DNA of 64,000 nucleotides from Blastocystis hominis (taxonomy: Eukaryota; Sar; Bigyra; Opalinata; Blastocystidae): positions 124,001-188,000 of the forward strand of contig NW_013171824.1 of the NCBI RefSeq assembly GCF_000151665.1, read 5' to 3'. Positions 63,778 to 64,000 of the stretch are shown piece by piece. Positions within the stretch are counted from its first letter, which is position 1, and every line of letters starts with the position of its first letter. The notes under the pieces were generated by a model. The model was not told the origin of the DNA, searched no databases, and saw nothing but the letters and a program-made list of their open reading frames with translations. The position numbers and the translations under genes were made by a program.

Positions 63778-64000
63778 AGTAAATAAGGTGTGTCTTGTCA
63801 AAGAAGTGGGAGGTGGCTAACTTTTTGTCTTTGAAGAATTCATTATGCCTAAAGAATAGTATTCTGTTTTTAATGAATGGACTTATATTTGGAATTACAA
63901 AAATGCTAAAGCAAAAGTAATCATTTGATTATCATAATGAAAGATTTTAATTAATTCATTAAAACGGATCTTCTTCATTAAAAAACTAACTAATTATGAA

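Overview
The window is eukaryotic nuclear DNA from a protist, most likely Blastocystis or a close stramenopile relative. Host genes are split by GT-AG introns that I could place by restoring reading frame: most are 27-36 nt, with a few up to about 50 nt. Several gene ends carry the octamer TGTTTGTT. In two genes the first T of a codon lies exactly four bases before it, the arrangement known from Blastocystis, where poly(A) addition completes a TAA stop.

Layout. 1-5154: a compact divergent pair, an unrecognised large protein on the minus strand (cut by the window start) and a DENN-like protein on the plus strand. 5361-5477: a 5S rRNA gene. 6042-9110: a decayed, internally deleted Polinton/Maverick (remnant P1). 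9111-18160: AT-rich, microsatellite-rich DNA containing a diverged direct duplication that includes the P1 end, and a 150-N assembly gap. 18170-19961: a MORN plus leucine-rich-repeat gene. 20844-23829: a multi-exon Cys-rich, fibronectin-III-like gene. 24838-26268: a second decayed Polinton end (P2). 26384-26500: a second, identical 5S gene. 26615-49206: a nearly intact 22.6-kb Polinton. 49626-64000: ordinary host genes, namely a SIM plus RING ubiquitin ligase, a small membrane protein, a TPR/J-domain co-chaperone, a LARGE-like GT49 glycosyltransferase, an AP-complex beta subunit and a Derlin.

The main Polinton has roughly 0.5-kb terminal inverted repeats starting AGTAGTAGGG and a perfect 6-bp target duplication (ACATTA). 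It encodes a protein-primed family B DNA polymerase, a D,D-35-E integrase, an A32/FtsK-like packaging ATPase, an adenain-like cysteine protease, a candidate double-jelly-roll capsid protein, a Gly-Gly-Ala-rich candidate protease substrate, fibre-like and coiled-coil structural candidates, and a KilA-N protein. Replication (polymerase), integration (integrase) and virion assembly (ATPase, protease, capsid) are all represented, so it looks like an integrated virus with one visible lesion, a frameshift near 32990.

Most unusual signals: (1) paired back-to-back perfect hairpins scattered through the main Polinton, between genes and in frame inside genes, whose arms differ between copies while pairing is kept; (2) all three Polinton copies lie beside 5S rRNA genes; (3) a TAAATG motif at most Polinton start codons, like the poxvirus late-promoter core, including a 20-bp palindrome that holds two divergent start codons.
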